NCBI RefSeq assembly: GCF_023515955.1 | Contig: NZ_CP097322.1 | Coordinates: 1,116,001 to 1,180,000 of the forward strand | Direction: 5' to 3' | Origin: Streptomyces sp. RerS4 | GTDB lineage: Bacteria > Actinomycetota > Actinomycetes > Streptomycetales > Streptomycetaceae | Length of the DNA stretch: 64,000 nt | Part shown: positions 61,990-64,000 of the stretch, piece by piece | Layout: the number at the start of each line of letters is the position of its first letter | How positions within the stretch are numbered: position 1 is the stretch's first letter | Notes under the pieces: model-generated | The model's database searches: none | Told to the model about the DNA's origin: nothing | What the model saw: only the letters and a program-made list of their open reading frames with translations | Made by a program: the position numbers and the translations under genes

Positions 61990-62303
61990 GTGCCGCACCT
62001 TGCCGCATCCCGGCCGATGAAACCCGTGATTAGGGGTAGACGCGCGGTACGGGATGCGGCTCGGCCACCGAGGCTGCGACGGGGCCGCATCCCGGCCGGT
62101 GGGGGCGACAGGGGGCGGGGGCGGCGGGGTGGCGTGAGGGGTGGGAGGGTGAGGGATGGAATCCTGGAGTCCTTTTCTTGTCCGTTCGCACTCGTGTCCT
62201 TTCGCGCGGAAGCGCGAGGGTCCGGTGGCGCCCGGCATGAGCCGCTCACGCATGGGTAGGTGCCGTGCGAAGCGGTTCGCCGGTCATGGAGAGGTGGTTC
62301 CCG
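61990..62303. other. Divergent intergenic region, G-rich
   Basis: No gene is visible in these 314 bases. It holds the DUF6328 promoter on one strand and the STAS gene promoter on the other. A G-rich strand (62100-62155) and a hairpin TCGCGC-GGAA-GCGCGA (62202-62217) are the main features, followed by a SigB-like GCAT-N15-GGGTAG at 62235-62259. Confidence 0.45.
62235..62259 (+). promoter_or_regulatory. Possible SigB-type promoter for the STAS gene
   Basis: GCAT (62235-62238) and GGGTAG (62254-62259) are separated by 15 bases, fitting the Streptomyces SigB-type pattern GNNT-N14-16-GGGTA. It lies 45 bases before the start at 62304. Autoregulation of a stress-sigma locus is common. Confidence 0.35.
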
Positions 62304-62687
62304 ATGGCTTCGGCACCTGACGGAGACCGGTTCACCGTCGAGGTACGGCACGAAGGCGGCGCGGTCGTTCTGGCGCTGACCGGTGAGTTGGACCACGACA
62401 CGGCCGAGCCGTTGCGCGAGGCCTTGGAGGCGGCGCTCGCAGAGGACGGGGCGCGGCTGCTGATCGACTTCTCGGGCGTGAGCTTCTGCGATTCCACCGG
62501 GCTCAACGCCGTGCTGCACGGCCGCCTCACCGCACAGGAGAACGGGGGCGCGGTCGCCCTCGTCGGTCTACGCCGTCCGGTCGAACGGATGTTCCGGATC
62601 ACGGGAGCCGACACGGTCTTCGACGTGTACCCGGACGTCGCGCAGGCCTTGGCCGCAGGGACGGGACGCGGTCTGTGGCAGAGCTAG
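62304..62687 (+). CDS. STAS-domain anti-sigma factor antagonist
   Basis: This 127-residue STAS protein is of the RsbV/SpoIIAA/BldG type. The core has VVLALTGELDHDTAEPLREA and the phospho-acceptor loop FCDSTGLNAV, where the Ser is phosphorylated by the anti-sigma kinase; the unphosphorylated form binds that kinase and frees the sigma factor. The ATG at 62304 has GGAGAGGTGG upstream. The next gene encodes the matching HATPase 28 bases later, so a partner-switch pair is clear. Confidence 0.92.
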   Translation: MASAPDGDRFTVEVRHEGGAVVLALTGELDHDTAEPLREALEAALAEDGARLLIDFSGVSFCDSTGLNAVLHGRLTAQENGGAVALVGLRRPVERMFRITGADTVFDVYPDVAQALAAGTGRGLWQS

Positions 62688-62714
62688 GCGGGCAGAGTCG
62701 GACGGAGGGTCACG

Positions 62715-63194
62715 ATGGACGAGCGCCGGTCGCCCGAGCGGAGCCGGCACTTGCTGCTGAACGACACCAAGGATGTCGTCAGCCACTGCCGCGACTTCAC
62801 CCGGCAGGCTCTGGCCGCCTGGGGCTGGCCGGTCCCGCCGCAGGACGACGGCGGCCCGGCGGAGGCCGCCGAGGCGGAGGACGTGTTGCTCCTCGTCTCC
62901 GAGGTGGTGGCCAACGCCCGTCTGCACGGGGGCGGGCCGCGCACGCTGCAACTGCACCGCACCCCGGACGGCCTGCGCATCGAAGTCACGGACCACAGTC
63001 CGACTCCTCCCATACTCAAACCCTGGCCCGACCCGGCGCAGCCGGGGGGGCACGGGCTGGTCATAGTGCAGAGGCTGGCACGTCGCTGGGGGTCCGAGCC
63101 GATGGGTGACGGGAAGTGCGTATGGCTGGAGGTTCTCGCACCGCGGCGACCGGGACCGAAGGCGAGAGGTCCGAGAGGCGAGAGGTCCGAGTGA
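62715..63194 (+). CDS. Anti-sigma factor, HATPase kinase (RsbW-like)
   Basis: This 159-residue GHKL ATPase is of the RsbW/SpoIIAB type. The N-box EDVLLLVSEVVANARLHGG contains the Glu/Asn pair for Mg-ATP, and the G-box QPGGHGLVIVQRLARRWGSE closes the site. Such proteins bind and block a sigma factor and phosphorylate the STAS antagonist. The C-terminal 20 residues are basic. The ATG at 62715 has GGAGGG upstream. It faces a SigB-type sigma gene across a perfect 18-base hairpin. Confidence 0.92.
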   Translation: MDERRSPERSRHLLLNDTKDVVSHCRDFTRQALAAWGWPVPPQDDGGPAEAAEAEDVLLLVSEVVANARLHGGGPRTLQLHRTPDGLRIEVTDHSPTPPILKPWPDPAQPGGHGLVIVQRLARRWGSEPMGDGKCVWLEVLAPRRPGPKARGPRGERSE

Positions 63195-63201
63195 CGTCGG
63201 C

Positions 63202-63239
63202 GAACAGGGTGGCGGAACGGTCGTTCCGCCACCCTGTTC
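63202..63239. terminator. Bidirectional hairpin, 18-bp perfect arms
   Basis: The arms at 63202-63219 and 63222-63239 are exact reverse complements with a 2-base loop. It ends the anti-sigma gene (stop at 63194) and the convergent sigma gene (stop at 63261). Confidence 0.85.
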
Positions 63240-63260
63240 ACTGTGCGTGCTCGTGCGTGC

Positions 63261-64000
63261 TCACGGGCCTGAGCGCTCGCGTCGGGACGGGTTTCCCCGC
63301 GCGACGACGGATTTCACGCTCGCGGGCTCGTCGCCCGGCTGCTCCGCGTCCGGTTCCGCGTCTTCCAGCAGGCCGGCGCGGAGGGTCTCCATGATGCGGG
63401 CGAGCAGGCGTGACACGTGCATCTGGGAGATGCCGAGTCGGCTGCCGATCTCGCCCTGGGTGAGTTCGTCGCCGAAGCGCAGGGAGAGGATCTCCCGGTC
63501 GCGGCCGCCGAGGCCGGCGATGAGCGGTTTCAGCGCCTCCAGGCACTCGATCCGGTCGTACGCCTGCTCCTCGATGCCGAGCGAGCGCATCAACGTCGTC
63601 CCTTCGGACTCCTCACCGGCCGGGGCATCGAGGGATCCCGCCGTATAGCCGTTGGCGGCGCGACGGCCTTCGTTCACCTCTTCCTCGGTGATGCCGAGAT
63701 GATCCGCGAGTTCTCCGTCGGTGGGGTGGCGGCCGAGCCGCTGTTCCAGGGCGTCGTGGGCCTTGGCGATGTCGAGGCGCAGTTCCTGGAGGCGTCGGGG
63801 TACTTTCACCGACCAGGTGCTGTCGCGGAAGAAACGTTTGATCTCGCCGGTGACGGTGGGCAGCGCGAACGTCGCGAATTCCACCCCGCGCTCGACGTCG
63901 TACCGGTTGATGGCCTTGATGAGGCCGATCGTGCCCACCTGGATGATGTCCTCCAACGGGTCGCTGCGATTGCGGAACCGGTGGGCGGCGTATTTCACCA
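63261..64000 (-). CDS. SigB/SigF/SigG-family sigma factor, 5' end cut by the window
   Basis: This is the C-terminal 246 residues of a group-3 sigma factor of the streptomycete SigB/F/G kind. Region 2 is present (RNRSDPLEDIIQVGTIGLIK; FATFALPTVTGEIKRFFRDS), region 3 (WSVKVPRRLQELRLDIAKAH) and region 4 with its helix-turn-helix (LTQGEIGSRLGISQMHVSRL). The 5' end is beyond base 64000. It would direct polymerase to stress promoters of GNNT-N14-16-GGGTA type and be held by an anti-sigma such as the one encoded opposite it. The tail has an acidic, Ala/Glu-rich end. It converges with the RsbW-like gene. Confidence 0.93.
   Translation of the reverse strand, partial: VKYAAHRFRNRSDPLEDIIQVGTIGLIKAINRYDVERGVEFATFALPTVTGEIKRFFRDSTWSVKVPRRLQELRLDIAKAHDALEQRLGRHPTDGELADHLGITEEEVNEGRRAANGYTAGSLDAPAGEESEGTTLMRSLGIEEQAYDRIECLEALKPLIAGLGGRDREILSLRFGDELTQGEIGSRLGISQMHVSRLLARIMETLRAGLLEDAEPDAEQPGDEPASVKSVVARGNPSRRERSGP

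Overview
The window looks like part of a Streptomyces (or very close actinomycete) chromosome. GC content is very high, third codon positions are almost all G or C, and GTG starts and GGAGG-type ribosome binding sites are common. The gene families are typical of streptomycetes: a conservon (kinase, Roadblock, DUF742, GTPase), a SpoIIE/anti-sigma hybrid, a SigB-type sigma factor, DUF6397, DUF6328 and MAB_1171c-like proteins. I see no rRNA, tRNA, CRISPR array, intact transposase or phage gene.

Layout. 1-5.2 kb: the tail of a HAD phosphatase, a flavin monooxygenase-like oxidoreductase, two hypothetical genes and an ABC exporter divergent from a MarR regulator across a perfect inverted repeat. 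5.3-12 kb: a large D-lactate-dehydrogenase-like flavo-iron-sulfur protein, then two overlapping ABC exporter genes whose nucleotide-binding domains are degenerate in opposite halves, then a 170-base palindromic mobile-element-like repeat. 12-18 kb: a YdjM-type membrane protein, a Ski2-like helicase, an acyl-CoA thioesterase, a YchJ protein and a DUF6397 protein. 18-24 kb: an orphan Roadblock gene and F420-type oxidoreductase next to a translationally coupled conservon whose kinase appears frameshifted, plus an MHYT membrane sensor. 24-32 kb: methyltransferase, MpaB-like oxygenase, MOSC protein, a broken gene remnant, a GAF/winged-helix regulator (frameshifted near its end) with its aldehyde dehydrogenase, and a cyclase-family hydrolase.

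32-42 kb: a 961-residue GAF/SpoIIE phosphatase/HATPase signalling protein, a three-gene sugar ABC importer, a double-VOC protein and a secreted PHB-depolymerase-like esterase. 42-46 kb: a compact four-gene set around an unassigned flavoprotein, with three proteins I cannot place. 46-51.6 kb: TetR with a Tat/lipoprotein agmatine deiminase, a second TetR, and a MAB_1171c / XRE / ImmA-type metallopeptidase module. 51.6-58.6 kb: a two-gene operon encoding a sugar-epimerase-like SDR and an AT-less megasynthase (ketosynthase, acyl carrier protein, alpha-oxoamine synthase), divergent from an esterase and a LacI regulator; near-identical palindromes lie upstream of the esterase and upstream of lacI. 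59-64 kb: amino-acid permease, EF-hand protein, CsbD stress protein, DUF6328 protein, and a stress-sigma set (STAS antagonist, HATPase anti-sigma, SigB/F-type sigma factor running off the window).

How the parts fit. Many neighbours overlap by ATGA, GTGA or TGATG junctions, so operons can be read directly. Strong bidirectional hairpins separate most convergent pairs, several with a stop codon inside the hairpin. Two genes (the conservon kinase and the GAF regulator) each need one base skipped to reach a sensible C-terminus; both may be real mutations or assembly errors. The most promising under-described material is the AT-less KS-ACP-oxoamine-synthase operon, followed by the 42-46 kb flavoprotein set.
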